A stretch of DNA of 64,000 bases. Source: Takakia lepidozioides. Lineage: Eukaryota > Streptophyta > Takakiopsida > Takakiales > Takakiaceae. The notes under the pieces are model-generated. The model had not been told where the DNA came from and searched no databases. It worked only from the letters and a program-made list of their open reading frames with translations. The stretch covers positions 41,540,001-41,604,000 of the forward strand of contig CM060733.1 in assembly GCA_030704615.1 (NCBI GenBank), written 5' to 3'. Both the position numbers and the translations under genes were made by a program. Shown piece by piece: positions 34,038 through 44,190 of the stretch (position 1 is the stretch's first letter; each line of letters begins with the position of its first letter).

Positions 34038-36597
34038 CTACAAGAAGATCACCTTATGCTTGTGAGTGCGGAGTGTAAGGATTAGTTTTAGCACTTGTGT
34101 TGGTGTACACCAAGGAATGAGGGAGCTAGGAAAGCTCAAGTATCTCACAAGACTTGCAAGGTGTTGCAATGAGGAGTGTTTTTGCATTGCATCAAAGAGG
34201 TGGAGAGCTCAAGAAGAGAGCTCTTGAGTTACAAGACTTTGCAGAGGTGGAGAGCTTAAGGAGAAAGCTCTTGTATCACAAAGCTTGCATGGTTTTGCAA
34301 GGTAAGTGCTTGTATGTGCACTAAGGGTTTGAGAGCTTGGAAAAGAGCTCTTACATCACAAGAGAAGTGTCTTGTGTGTGGAGAATTTAAACACTAGGGT
34401 TTCAACAGCAAGCTCTAGTACTTGTTCATGGTGTGAAAGAGAAGCCAAAGAGCGGCACATGCTTGGGTTGGAACACCATAGGAGGAGTACAACAAGGGTA
34501 GCTTGATGAGCATTGAGTAGCTCAAGAGAAGCTAAGAAGTGGTTGTTCTATCCATGGTGAAATGAAGCCAAGTGGGGTTTCATTTGGTTGACAAACAAGC
34601 AAGCGAAGGCGGCGCTAGAAGAGAGTGATTTTGCTAGTTCTATGAGTTCTTGGATTGCTCTTGGTGAAGCAAGTGATTGACCAAGCAAGTGGCGTATGTG
34701 TGGAGCATGCTTTCCAAGTATGGCTTCCAATTCAAGCTTGAGGAGAGCTAGAAGGTGAAGTGAGCAAGTTCATTCCTTGTGTATGAGGTGGTGCATGTTG
34801 TGGAAGAAAAGCCAAGGAGCTACATAGGTTAGGGCTTGAAGACAACAAAAGCAACCAGTTGGAGAGCATCAAGAAGCTCCAAAGGAAAGCATGTGGGTGA
34901 GAATTCTATCCATGATGATGTGAAACCAAGCCTAGAGTATTAAAGAGCTTGGAGCGCATGTGGGAGATCATTGGAGGTGGTCTTCATGAAGAAAAGAGAT
35001 TGTGGCTCACGGCATGCATAGCAACTTCAACCATACATTAGCATGTGACAAGACAAGGAAGGGGAAGGTGAAGCTCATGTATTCATTCCTTTTTTGCTTA
35101 AGTTTTGTGGTGGATGGTTGATCAAGCAAGTGATGCTTATGTGGAGCATGCTCTTTAGGGCTTGTGACTTCAAGTTTGAGAAGATGAGCTCTTGAATAGA
35201 GGTGTGGATACACATTATGATGAATGAAGACAACACCTAGGTCAAGAGGTGGAAGTGTGTGTGACTAGCCCACGCAAGGGAAAGCACATGGAAGATGGCA
35301 TACAAAATTCAAATTCAAGCAAGGCTTGGCACTTGTCATTGGGCACATTAGCGTGCTATGAGTTCCAAGGAGATCAAGAGGAACTTGTCAATTTGGGATG
35401 AATGCATTGCAAAGTAAGATAATGCAATCTTGCATGCATGCTAGGGGGGAAGATACCATGAAGAAGGTGTTTCTTACTATACTTTACAAACCCTAGTCCC
35501 CATACTCTTCAAGAAACTGTGTATGGGCTCCCTCTGCCCATCATACACTTTTGTGAACAGAGTATGGAACCCCTCTGCCCAACATACACTTTTGAGAACA
35601 GAGTATGGGCGCCCTCTGCCCAACATACGTTTTTGTGAACAGTGTATGGGCTCCCTCTGTCCCGCCATACACTTTTGTGAACAGTGTATGAATACAAGTG
35701 GAGAGACTTTGTCTACCATACGTTTTCATTAAAAGTGTATGACATCTAGGGTGTATCTGGAGGAGTATTGCCCAATATTTGGCAAACATTTGGAGCTTTG
35801 GAGGGCTATTTGGAGGACTATTTTGGGGTCCTTGGAGGCTAATATTTGGCGAGCTTAAGGAGTCTTTGGCAACTTGTCTGAAGGACTTTTTGGGGTCCTT
35901 GAGGGCCAAGATTTGGCAGGCTTTGGGGGCCTTAGTGAGATTGTTTGAAAGACATCTTGAGGGCTCTTGGAGAGTTATTTGAGAGACCCTGGAAGGTAGT
36001 TATGTCTGTTGGTCATGAGCAAGAGCGTTTAGAGATAGGGGGAGACTAGTGGGATGAGAGCATTCTAGGATTAGGAATTGCTTTAGTCTCTCTTCCTCCT
36101 ACTCTTCCACCCTCTATGTAGGCCAAAACCTTTCCGTAGGTGGAGGCAAGAGTCAGTCCGGGTTTAGGCTGGGGTGTCCTTGCAGGAGCGACACTGTGGA
36201 GTGTTTTTTTGGTGTGGGGAGTTACTGTCTTGATTTTCTTGTGTTTGGATCCCCCCCACACCTGCATGCTTGACTGTGCGCCATGTCAGTTTTGTGTGGG
36301 CGCTTGTTTTCATAGGAGGTTGGTCTGGATTTGATCACCGGCCAATCCTAGAGCATGTTGTCGGTGGTGAGGCTGGGGTGATGACCAGTCAGACCATCAT
36401 TGTTTCTCTTATGGTGAGGCTGGGTTGATGACCAGCAGACCATATGAGTGCTTGCGGTGGATGCAGGTGCAGGTTTATGCTACAAACCTAGTAGTCTAAG
36501 CCATAAGCCGCAACAGGTTCTCTACCCGGTTACCTTGTGGAAAGGGGGATTAGAGACAGGTTTACAACAGGTGTGGTTGTGAGTTTTCATCACGGAG
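34038..36597 (+). other. Long non-coding leader of the DNMT element
   Basis: About 2.5 kb lies between the 5' repeat and gag with no credible ORF. 34100-35480 is purine-rich with recurrent GGAGAGCTCAAGAAGAGAGC-like phrases. 35519-35748 is a hairpin array. 35750-36000 has imperfect repeats of TTTGGGGTCCTTGGAGG and ATTTGGCGAGCTT. 36130-36597 is conserved, inverted, at 48600-49060 of the older element, including two copies of GGTGAGGCTGGG.TGATGACCAG. The conserved part may contain the packaging or translation-start region. Confidence 0.6.
35519..35748. repeat. 41-bp tandem array forming hairpins (5 copies)
   Basis: Units start at GTATGG at about 35521, 35562, 35603, 35644 and 35686, a period of 41-42 bp. 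Each contains CATACACTTTTGTGAACAG followed by AGTATG or GTGTATG. In the best unit CATACACT (35665-35672) pairs perfectly with AGTGTATG (35682-35689) across a 9-nt loop. Such repeats in a retroelement leader could be structural RNA or promoter repeats. Confidence 0.85.
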
Positions 36598-38640
36598 GTG
36601 CCACCAATTGCTGAGGAGAGTGCCGGTACGAGCACCAGCGATACTAGTGGGTATACAAGACGAGGTGTGCGGTTTAGGCCACCTTCACCTTCAGTGTCTT
36701 CTGAGGAAGGTTTAGACTCAGAGTTAGGAGGATTCTCGCCGAGGGTGCAAGCCGTTTCCGTGCCATTGTTGTGGGATAAAATGGAGGAAATGTATGGAGC
36801 TACCAAGGGGCCACGTCGGTACTTTGGAGCTGTGTGCACCATCGAGCTTGATGATTTCATACAGGAGTTTGATAGTTGGTGTGATTTGCAGCAGATGCGC
36901 AATCCATAACTGTTTACACATTTTATGGCGTGGAAGGGGCTGTTTCAGCACCTTGAGGGGCCGCCCATGGATGACTACCATGAGTTTAGGCGGGGACATG
37001 AGGTGGAGATTGAGGAATGGCGGGTGTATTGGTCACCTGACTATGTCTCCATCACTAGAGGCACAAGGGCAGTGGTGACACCGGTAGCTACACCGGCAGC
37101 TTCTGCAAGCAGTAGTGGGACGTCAAGTGGAACATGAGCTGGGAAGTCCACCCAAGTTCTTGCTGCAGCACCAACACCCGTGCCTGCTTTTAACCCAGTT
37201 GTGGAGTTCTTCGAGGAGTTAAGGAGAAACTACCAAGGGATAAGGATAGAGAAATTGCGGAGCTTGCAAGAGTTCCAGCGCAAGCCTACTGAGAGTTTGA
37301 GGGAGGCTTACACGCGCATGAGGCGATTGATAAATGTAACCCAAGGGATTACGGAAGCTCAAGCAGTCCAATTGTGGTATGGGATATTGGACAAGGAGTT
37401 GAGGAGAAGGGTGCAGGATGCAACTCTCCTACAAGTGGTCCAACCCACCTTAGCAAATGTGTTTTTGCTGGCAGAGCGGATAGAGCTCAATATGGTGGAG
37501 GAGCGAGTGGTCATGGTGGGATTTGGTAAGGAGACACAATGAAGTGGGGCTCCTAGCCAACAACAACCACTACCCCAACATGCTCAAGGCAACAAGGGGG
37601 CTCAGGCGAAGCCCAGGGAAGGACAGAAAGGATCTCAATTTTAGAGGTCACTTCCTTCATTCTCAGGCCAACAACAGTCGGGTGTGACATGTTGGGATTG
37701 TGGAGGACCCCATGTTAAGAGAGATTGCCTGGAGAGAGGCAAAGGGCCGACACAGGCACAGCCTACACAACTACAGTGTGGGCATTGTGGCAAGTATGGG
37801 CATGAGGAGGCCCATTGTTATGACTTGCATCCTGAGCTACGGCCAGGCCAGTTCCAAGGGAACAATGGTGGCCGAGGACGAGGCAATGTAGTCCAGAGAG
37901 GTAGAGGAGGCAGAGGTCGTGGTGGAGGACGTAACCAAAACCAAGGAGCACAGGGTCAGGGTCAAGGTCATGACCAAGGCATGGTGGATAGACTTGCCCA
38001 GCTAGAGCAACGTCTTGCTGCCATGGCCACTACTCATGTTGCGCCAGCTCCAAGGCTTGAGGTTCAAGCCCCACCTGCACAACCTCCTATGCCTAGGGAA
38101 GACCAGATTGGTATGGGCTTCATGTGTGGAGCCACACTTGCAGGACCATTGCATGTGGACTCTGCAGCTGCTGTCACTCGAGCAGCAACGCGTGCTCCTG
38201 AGCCAAGAGGAGCGGATGTGGATTTTGATCCACAAAGAGGGGAAGCAAGTCGGCAGACAAGGCTTCCACAGTCTTTCACATTGGCTGAGACAGGGCCAAC
38301 TATGCCATCGATGGCACCCGCTCGCCCAAGTGTGTCAGAAGTAGAGCCACGAGTGTCATTGGGGAGAGTTGGTGTGGCTCGGAAAATGCCAGTGGGTGGT
38401 GCAGCAAAGCAAGGTGCAGCCAGTACATTGTTGGGGGCGGCTACGGCAATTTGCCAAGCTCCATTGTTTTCTGCCACGACAATTGCAATGCCGGGGATAC
38501 GGCCAGCTGCAGTGTTTAGACTGGCAGCTGCACTCTGTGAGAGTGGTGATGCATCGGCACTATCTGCGGGGATAGCGGATCAGGTGCAGTGCATGGATGC
38601 CTTGGATTCAAGGGTGAAACAGCCACAGCTGCGCCATGGC
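36598..38640 (+). pseudogene. gag of the DNMT element (one frame, four stops)
   Basis: A single frame carries stops at 36907 (TAA), 37135 (TGA), 37540 (TGA) and 37642 (TAG). The N-terminus has RRGVRFRPPSPSVSSEEG and LLWDKMEEMYGATKGPRRYF. The capsid part has VVEFFEELRRNYQGIRIEKL and SLREAYTRMRRLINVTQGIT. Two zinc knuckles follow, CWDCGGPHVKRDC (C-x2-C-x3-H-x4-C) and CGHCGKYGHEEAHC (C-x2-C-x4-H-x4-C), then an RGG-type Arg/Gly-rich tract. At the first stop the older copy has CAG (Gln, NPQLF), so the stop arose by transition changes. The frame shifts before protease near 38600. Confidence 0.85.
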
Positions 38641-39410
38641 AAGCGGCAGCTGCAAGGTTGCAGGAGTTGCCAGCTAGACCAGCCATTGAGCGTAGTATGG
38701 TGACTCCCGGGGTAGTCCTGGTGGACAATCAGGATGGTGTGTTTCAGTTGGGTGGCCCAGCCGGGAGGAGGTATAGGCCACTGCGGGTCTTGTTGGACTC
38801 GGGAGCACAACCATTGATGTTGGGAAGAGCAGCAATTGCAGGCTTGGGCCTTACAGAGGCGGATTTGGAGCCTTGCCCTTTCCAAATTCAAACATCTTTG
38901 GGCGGTTTAGAGAAGGCACGAGGGATTACACGCCATGAGCTCTTCATTCGATTGCAGCCAGATCATCCTACAGATGGCTCTGTCATGAGAGCTAAAGCCA
39001 TTGTTACGGACGCGATGTCTTATGATGTACTTGTTGGTGGGGCTGTGTTATACCCGATGGGCTTTACTTTGGACTTTTGGGAGGAAACGGCATCCTACAG
39101 GCCGGAATGGCAGTCAGGGGATGGTCGACGTGCACTGCTCCCAGTGCGGTTTATTGGGAATGTAGCGGTGGATCATAGGAACATGATGCCCACATTGGCT
39201 GCATTCTCAGGGGTGGTGGCTTGGGGTGGTGAGCTCTTGGAGGGCAATAGCCATGCAGATGATAGGCCACCACCTGATGAGGACAAACAATTGGCATACA
39301 AGGCTGATTTGCTTCCTCATGTGTCTGTTCATATTCCACTGTGGGGTACAGTTAGGAAGTACCAGGCGAGTGTGTGCACCAAGCATGGCAGGAGGCATAT
39401 CCATTGGTGA
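38589..39410 (+). pseudogene. Retropepsin protease region of the DNMT element
   Basis: The frame reads LPARPAIERSMVTPGVVLVD, then RPLRVLLDSGAQPLMLGRAA (the LLDSGA active-site loop), CPFQIQTSLGGLEKARGITR, SVMRAKAIVTDAMSYDVLVG (ILG-type C-terminal motif) and YPMGFTLDFWEETASYRPEW. It is colinear with the older copy's protease at 46728-46171. A stop at 39408 and a 20-bp tandem duplication (39419-39458) separate it from the methyltransferase frame, whereas in the older copy the two are joined. Confidence 0.85.
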
Positions 39411-39418
39411 GTGAGGGG

Positions 39419-39458
39419 AGTTCAGTGACATCACCTGGACTTCAGTGACATCACCTGG
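39419..39458. repeat. 20-bp tandem duplication at the protease-methyltransferase junction
   Basis: TTCAGTGACATCACCTGGAC occurs twice in a row. Twenty is not a multiple of three, so the duplication changes frame between protease and methyltransferase. The older copy lacks it. Confidence 0.9.
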
Positions 39459-40719
39459 ACTTCCTCAGTTAGCTCCTTTGGATACAATGCCCATTACCTG
39501 GCAACCATCTGACTGTTTGCTAGACCTGTTTGGAGGCATGAGCACTGGGCTTGCAGGAGTGTTGCAAGCTGGGATTAAAGTACGCAAGTACTTGTATGTG
39601 GAGAAGGATGAGATAGCTCGGCGTATTTCTATGCGCCACATCGCCTTGCTCACACACCGGTACCCTGAGTTGTTGCCTCTCTCAGCAATTCAAGTGTATC
39701 AAAAGGCCTTGCCAGCAGACATTACCTTGCTGGGGGCGGATGATTTGGACCGGCATGGTGCCATTGACTTGGTGATAGCTGGATGGCCTTGCCAAGGACA
39801 CTCTCCCGCAGGTCATGGGAACGGCTTGCATGATGCACGATCGCATTTGTTTTGGGAGATGTTGAGAGTGTTGCGTGACTTGCAGACGAGGCAAGTGCAA
39901 CCTCTAGCCTATATCTTGGAGAATGTTCCTCTTATGGGGGACTCTCGGGCCAGGGTTATGGCCAGTGTGCATCAGGTGCAGTCTTGGATTGGATCGGCGG
40001 TGCTATTGGATGCAGCAGCGGTGGGATCACGAGCGCATCGACCTCGATTGTGGTGGACCAATCTTGCACCACCAGAGCTGCTAAAGAGAGCATACGATTC
40101 CATTCAACGGCCACCCAATCTCACAGTATATGGCATTTTGGACCAAGGGAGGCAACCACAGAGGGTGCGACATGATGACCGTCCACCTCTAGCAGTGGTA
40201 AATCGAGTGGGGCAGCCATGTGCGGCCTTGCCTACGCTCATGAGCTTTCCCTCGTCTCATGCTTTTCGAGACAATGGTCCTGGGTTGATTTGGGACAGTG
40301 TGCTACAACAATTGGTGGAGCCCAATGCAGATGAGCGAGAGCAGGCAATGGGATTTGCCACGGGCACTACAGCTGTGCTAGCTCTGTCAGAGGCATCACG
40401 TCGGCATGTGTTGGGTCAAGCAATGGATCTAAATTGCTTGACATGGGTCATTGGCTTGTGCATGGCTGAGCAACGGAGGTTGCAGACAGTGGTGGCTACT
40501 TCTGCACTCCCATTTGGTATTGTATCCCCTCTGCCAACCGGGACGGTTGAGGCAGTGGCGAGCACAGGATCATGGGGTGCAAACACCCATGGCAGATGTG
40601 GGATGAGATGCGGAAAGAGAGAGTCCTTGGATCTCTCAAGCAGCAGTATGAGGAGTGGGGAGAGCCATACACTGAGGATCAGTTGGAGGCCAAGGTGGCC
40701 AATGTTTTTAAGAGGTTGA
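39445..40719 (+). CDS. Cytosine-5 DNA methyltransferase domain (DNMT3/DRM-like) inside the retrotransposon
   Basis: The open frame is 424 residues; the first about 375 are credible. Motif I is LLDLFGGMSTGLAGVL (residues 25-40, AdoMet binding), motif II VEKDE (52-56), motif IV AGWPCQGHSPAG (112-123, nucleophile Cys116, codon 39790-39792). Motif VI is YILENVPLMG (Glu159) and motif VIII GSRAHRPRLWWTN (194-206). Motifs IX-X are VEPNADEREQAMGFATGTT and SRRHVLGQAMDLNCLTW. The AHR.R..W.N form of motif VIII and the GQAMD end are most like DNMT3/DRM enzymes. Predicted reaction: methyl transfer from AdoMet to C5 of cytosine in DNA. It lies between protease and RT, as in the older copy. After about residue 375 the true frame is 40572-40955, a linker to RT. 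All catalytic motifs are intact, so activity is possible. Confidence 0.85.
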   Translation: MTSPGLPQLAPLDTMPITWQPSDCLLDLFGGMSTGLAGVLQAGIKVRKYLYVEKDEIARRISMRHIALLTHRYPELLPLSAIQVYQKALPADITLLGADDLDRHGAIDLVIAGWPCQGHSPAGHGNGLHDARSHLFWEMLRVLRDLQTRQVQPLAYILENVPLMGDSRARVMASVHQVQSWIGSAVLLDAAAVGSRAHRPRLWWTNLAPPELLKRAYDSIQRPPNLTVYGILDQGRQPQRVRHDDRPPLAVVNRVGQPCAALPTLMSFPSSHAFRDNGPGLIWDSVLQQLVEPNADEREQAMGFATGTTAVLALSEASRRHVLGQAMDLNCLTWVIGLCMAEQRRLQTVVATSALPFGIVSPLPTGTVEAVASTGSWGANTHGRCGMRCGKRESLDLSSSSMRSGESHTLRISWRPRWPMFLRG

Positions 40720-40984
40720 GAATGCTTTTTCCCCAGAGGATGTTCTCAAGGTGGTTATGGCAGAGCAAGTGGAGGCTACGCCACAGTCAGATTGGGCGGA
40801 CAAGGCCCAAGAGGTTGCTATCTAGCAACCAAAGGATTCGTCTCCTACCTCCAAGCCTGATGTACCCAAGGTTGCAGTCACTGAGGACAATTGGGAACCA
40901 GATGTTGGACCTACAGTCACCGGAGGAGAGAGACGGAGGATCCAGCGATTTCTAAGGGCTTATAGAAATTGCTTTGCCTTCGGT

Positions 40985-42798
40985 TTGAAGGATTTGGGGA
41001 GTTTGAAGGGTCAGGAGATTCGTATTGATTTGGCAAGTGACACGCCAATCTTTCGAAGGCCCTACCGGTATAGTGACATGGAGAGGTCATTGATCCAGTC
41101 ACGGACTATGGAGTTGTTCGAAGCTGGATTGGTGGAGTTGTCAGGCGGGGAGTATGCCTCGGCAACGGTGATGCCAGCTAAGAAAGATATCTATGGCAAT
41201 TGGACAGAAAGAAGATGTGTGGGGACTATCGTCCTGTGAACCGTCAGACTAAGTCCGATAGATATGCCATGCCAACTCCAGAGGAAATCTTTGATGCCAT
41301 TGGGCATGAAGGTGTTTAGCACATTGGACTTGCGATCCGGTTACCACCAGTTGCCAATCAAAGAGGCTGACAAGCAAAAGACGGCATTCTGGGGGATTGA
41401 CCAACATGGGAAGGATTGCTTGTACCAATGGCGCTTCCTACCGTTTGGGTTGAAGAATGCTCCTGCAGAGTTTCAGAGGGTTATGGATAGGATTCTCGCG
41501 GGGCTAGACTTTGCCCGGTGTTACATTGATGACATCATCGTCTTAGTGCTACGGTTGAGGAGCATGAGAGACACCTTCAGGTGGTGTTTGAGCGCTTGAG
41601 AGCGCATGGGTTGAAATTGCACCCTGGGAAGTGCAAGTTCTTCCACAACCAGATTGAGTATCTGGGCCACATGATATACCCTGGAGGATTGGGTGTTCAA
41701 AAGACGAAGGTGGAGGCCATTGCACGCATTCCACGCCCCATAGATGTTAGCAGAGTTCGTGCTTTCATGGGGTTGGCAAACTACTATCGACGGTTTGTCA
41801 AGGGATTTAGCAGCATTGCAAAGGCTCTTACTAAGTTGACCAAGGTGGGTCAGGAGTGGCAGTGGGAGGAGGAGCAGGAGGAAGCCTTTGAGGAACTCAA
41901 GGCTTGATTGACTTCTGCACCTATTTTGAGGCGGCCTTTCCAGCTACATACGGATTGGAGTATGCTGGGGATTGGAGCAGTGCTTACACACATGGATGAT
42001 GAGGGAAGAGAGTTCGTAGTGGCATATGCTAGCCGCTCAAACAATGATGCCGAGGCGAAGTATAGTTCCTATGAAGGGGAGTGTCTAGCTGCGGTATGGG
42101 CAGTGGCACATTTCAGATGCTACCTCTATGGCAATCTCTTCACCCTTGTCACGGATCACCAACCATTGAAGTGGTTGATGGAGTCAGACAAGCTTACAGG
42201 GAAGCTTGCACGGTGGGCACTTATGCTTCAAGAGTACGACTTCCAGGTGGTGCATCGAGCCGGTATAGTCAATCGGGATGCAGATGGATTGAGTCGTAAT
42301 CCATGCACGAGCGAGCATGATGATACTGGAGCTCGGTGGCATGGTGAGACGGATGAGGAGATGGTGCCAGGATGGCACGCATCTGCCTTTTTATGCATTC
42401 TAGCAATGGGAGCTCAAGCTGGTCCATCCCATGTGATTGGTCATAGAGATAGTGTGCATGACGATCCAGAGATCAGTGAGGAGCTTGGTGGTGCTAAGGA
42501 TGTGCATGAAGATGCAGCAGTGTTGGCCTACTTTCGTATTGGAGAGACAACAGCCAGTGTGACTGCTAAGGAGAGAGATCGGATCCTACAACGAGCCAAA
42601 AGGTTCAAGTGGGAGGGGACTCACCTACTCCGAGTATGGGAGGATGGACGAGTGAGGATTGTGCCTCATCCAACACAACGAGCGCGATTGGTACGCCATG
42701 CCCATGAGGAGTTGGGACATTTTGGGTGCGGCGCACTCATAGTTTGCTGCAAGGACAGTATTGGTGGCGGGGCATGCACACGGATGTGCAACAGTTAG
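40985..42798 (+). pseudogene. Reverse transcriptase and RNase H of the DNMT element (frame broken)
   Basis: Segments 40985-41239, 41264-41599, 41581-41907 and 41908-42798 together give LGSLKGQEIRIDLASDTPIF, DLRSGYHQLPIKEADKQKTA, LPFGLKNAPAEFQRVMD, ARCYIDDIIV (YIDD active site), FMGLANYYRRFVKGFSSIAK, then RNase H: HTDWSMLGIGAVLTHMDDEG, AYASRSNNDAEAKYSSYEGE, TDHQPLKWLMESDKLTG and NRDADGLSRNP. Integrase zinc-module text follows (HAHEELGHFG). About three frame changes and one TGA (41905) interrupt it. The length and order are those of a normal Ty3/Gypsy pol. Confidence 0.85.
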
Positions 42799-43946
42799 TG
42801 GCAAGGTGCATGGTGTGTGATAGAGTGCGGGCTTCTTTCAATGCACCTACTCCACAATTGCATCCTTTACCCATTATGGGTTTGGGCTATCGTTGGAGTC
42901 TTGACTTCGCAGGCCCATTGCCACTGACGATTCGCCATAACAAGTATGTGCTGGTGATGGTGGAACATTTCTCCAAATGGATTGAACTGGTGGCATTGCC
43001 TGACAAGGCAAGTGAGGGGGCTGCGTATGCATTCTTAGATCGAGTGCTTAGCCAATTTGGTGCTCCAGCCGAGGTACTCACGGACCAGGGGAGAGAGTTC
43101 TTGGGGGAGTTTCAGGCTTTGTGTGAGCAAGCCTTGATAGATCACCGCACTACTTCTCGGGATCATCCCGAGGCTGATGGCTTGGCGGAGAGAGTTGTTC
43201 AGACAGTCAAGAGAGGTTTGCGCAAGTACGGTTTGCAGAAGGGACACCTAGGAGATTGGGACCTTCAGCTGCCTTGGCTAGCTATGGGCTATAGGTTCAG
43301 CAAACAAGCTTCACTTGCCTCCTTCTCACCTTACTTTCTTCTCTTCGGCCGAGAGCCAGATTTGCCTGCATCTATTCGCAGGGAGACTGCAGTCCTCAAC
43401 CTTGATGATCCGGATGTGTGGACACAAGCATGTGCCCAACGGGCAGAGTTGTTCAAGAGAGTCATGCCTATGGCTTTTGAGAACCTTGCTATTGCCCAAC
43501 ACCGAGACACATTGAGGTACGCCACTATACGTGGAGGGGGATATCGGCCAAGTGTTCGGCGTTTCCATCCTGGGGACTATGTGTATCTGCAGCAGACAGC
43601 GCCTACGACTTTGGATGTCACAGCAGGTCGTGTGATTCTAAGGGTCCGGGAGGTGTTGCCTTCAGGAGTGTTGATTCTGGAGGGTCGAGATGGCATGGTA
43701 TGGAAGGACCATGTGCGCAATTGTGCGCCATGTCACCTTCCACATGTGGATGGGAGGATAGATCCCAACCTTGCAGTGGTACCTGCAGGGTTGCGTTGCA
43801 TGCTATGTGGGCATGCTGGTGGTGCCGCGACCATGTTGGTGTGTGACAAATGCTCAAGGGGGTGGCACATGGGATGCTTGACACCGCCACTTGAGGAGGT
43901 TCCTAGTGGAGAATGGTTGTGTCCACGATGCCTTGGACAGAGGTAG
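42726..43946 (+). CDS. Integrase with C-terminal PHD finger
   Basis: The open frame of 406 residues starts within the zinc module (QYWWRGMHTDVQQLVARCMV, CDRVR). The DDE core is WSLDFAGPLPLTI (Asp), VLTDQGREFLGEF (Asp) and HPEADGLAERVVQTVKRGLR (Glu). Then comes a C-terminal barrel (RFHPGDYVYLQQ) and a stretch like RVILRVREVLPSGVLILEGR. The last about 50 residues form a PHD finger: LRCMLCGHAGGAATMLVCDK, CSRGWHMGC, PSGEWLCPRC. The spacing is C-x2-C, C-x2-C, H-x2-C, C-x2-C with the conserved Trp before the last pair. PHD fingers read histone H3 tails. This one takes the place of the chromodomain of chromoviruses and may steer integration. The frame is intact. Confidence 0.9.
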   Translation: MRRTHSLLQGQYWWRGMHTDVQQLVARCMVCDRVRASFNAPTPQLHPLPIMGLGYRWSLDFAGPLPLTIRHNKYVLVMVEHFSKWIELVALPDKASEGAAYAFLDRVLSQFGAPAEVLTDQGREFLGEFQALCEQALIDHRTTSRDHPEADGLAERVVQTVKRGLRKYGLQKGHLGDWDLQLPWLAMGYRFSKQASLASFSPYFLLFGREPDLPASIRRETAVLNLDDPDVWTQACAQRAELFKRVMPMAFENLAIAQHRDTLRYATIRGGGYRPSVRRFHPGDYVYLQQTAPTTLDVTAGRVILRVREVLPSGVLILEGRDGMVWKDHVRNCAPCHLPHVDGRIDPNLAVVPAGLRCMLCGHAGGAATMLVCDKCSRGWHMGCLTPPLEEVPSGEWLCPRCLGQR

Positions 43947-44190
43947 TGGGGGCATGACAGTGGTGAGGTTGACAAGTGATCCAAGGTCTAGCTAATGGGA
44001 GTTCAATGCCATGACACCCAATTGAAGCCATGGATTGCAGGAAGGCGAGTAACGATGGGGCTACTTTTGCACCCGGCCTCTTGATCTATTGCCTTCAGAT
44101 ACTGGGACTTGGGCGATTGATGACCAAGCGATGATCTTATTGGGATGGATACTTGTCAGCTATCCGGTGTTAGAGGGACCTAATCACCAG

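Noticed and set aside
34038-35500. CRISPR-like or satellite array in the purine-rich leader
   Set aside because: The GGAGAGCTC phrases are irregularly spaced and imperfect; this is eukaryotic nuclear DNA and nothing resembles a CRISPR locus.
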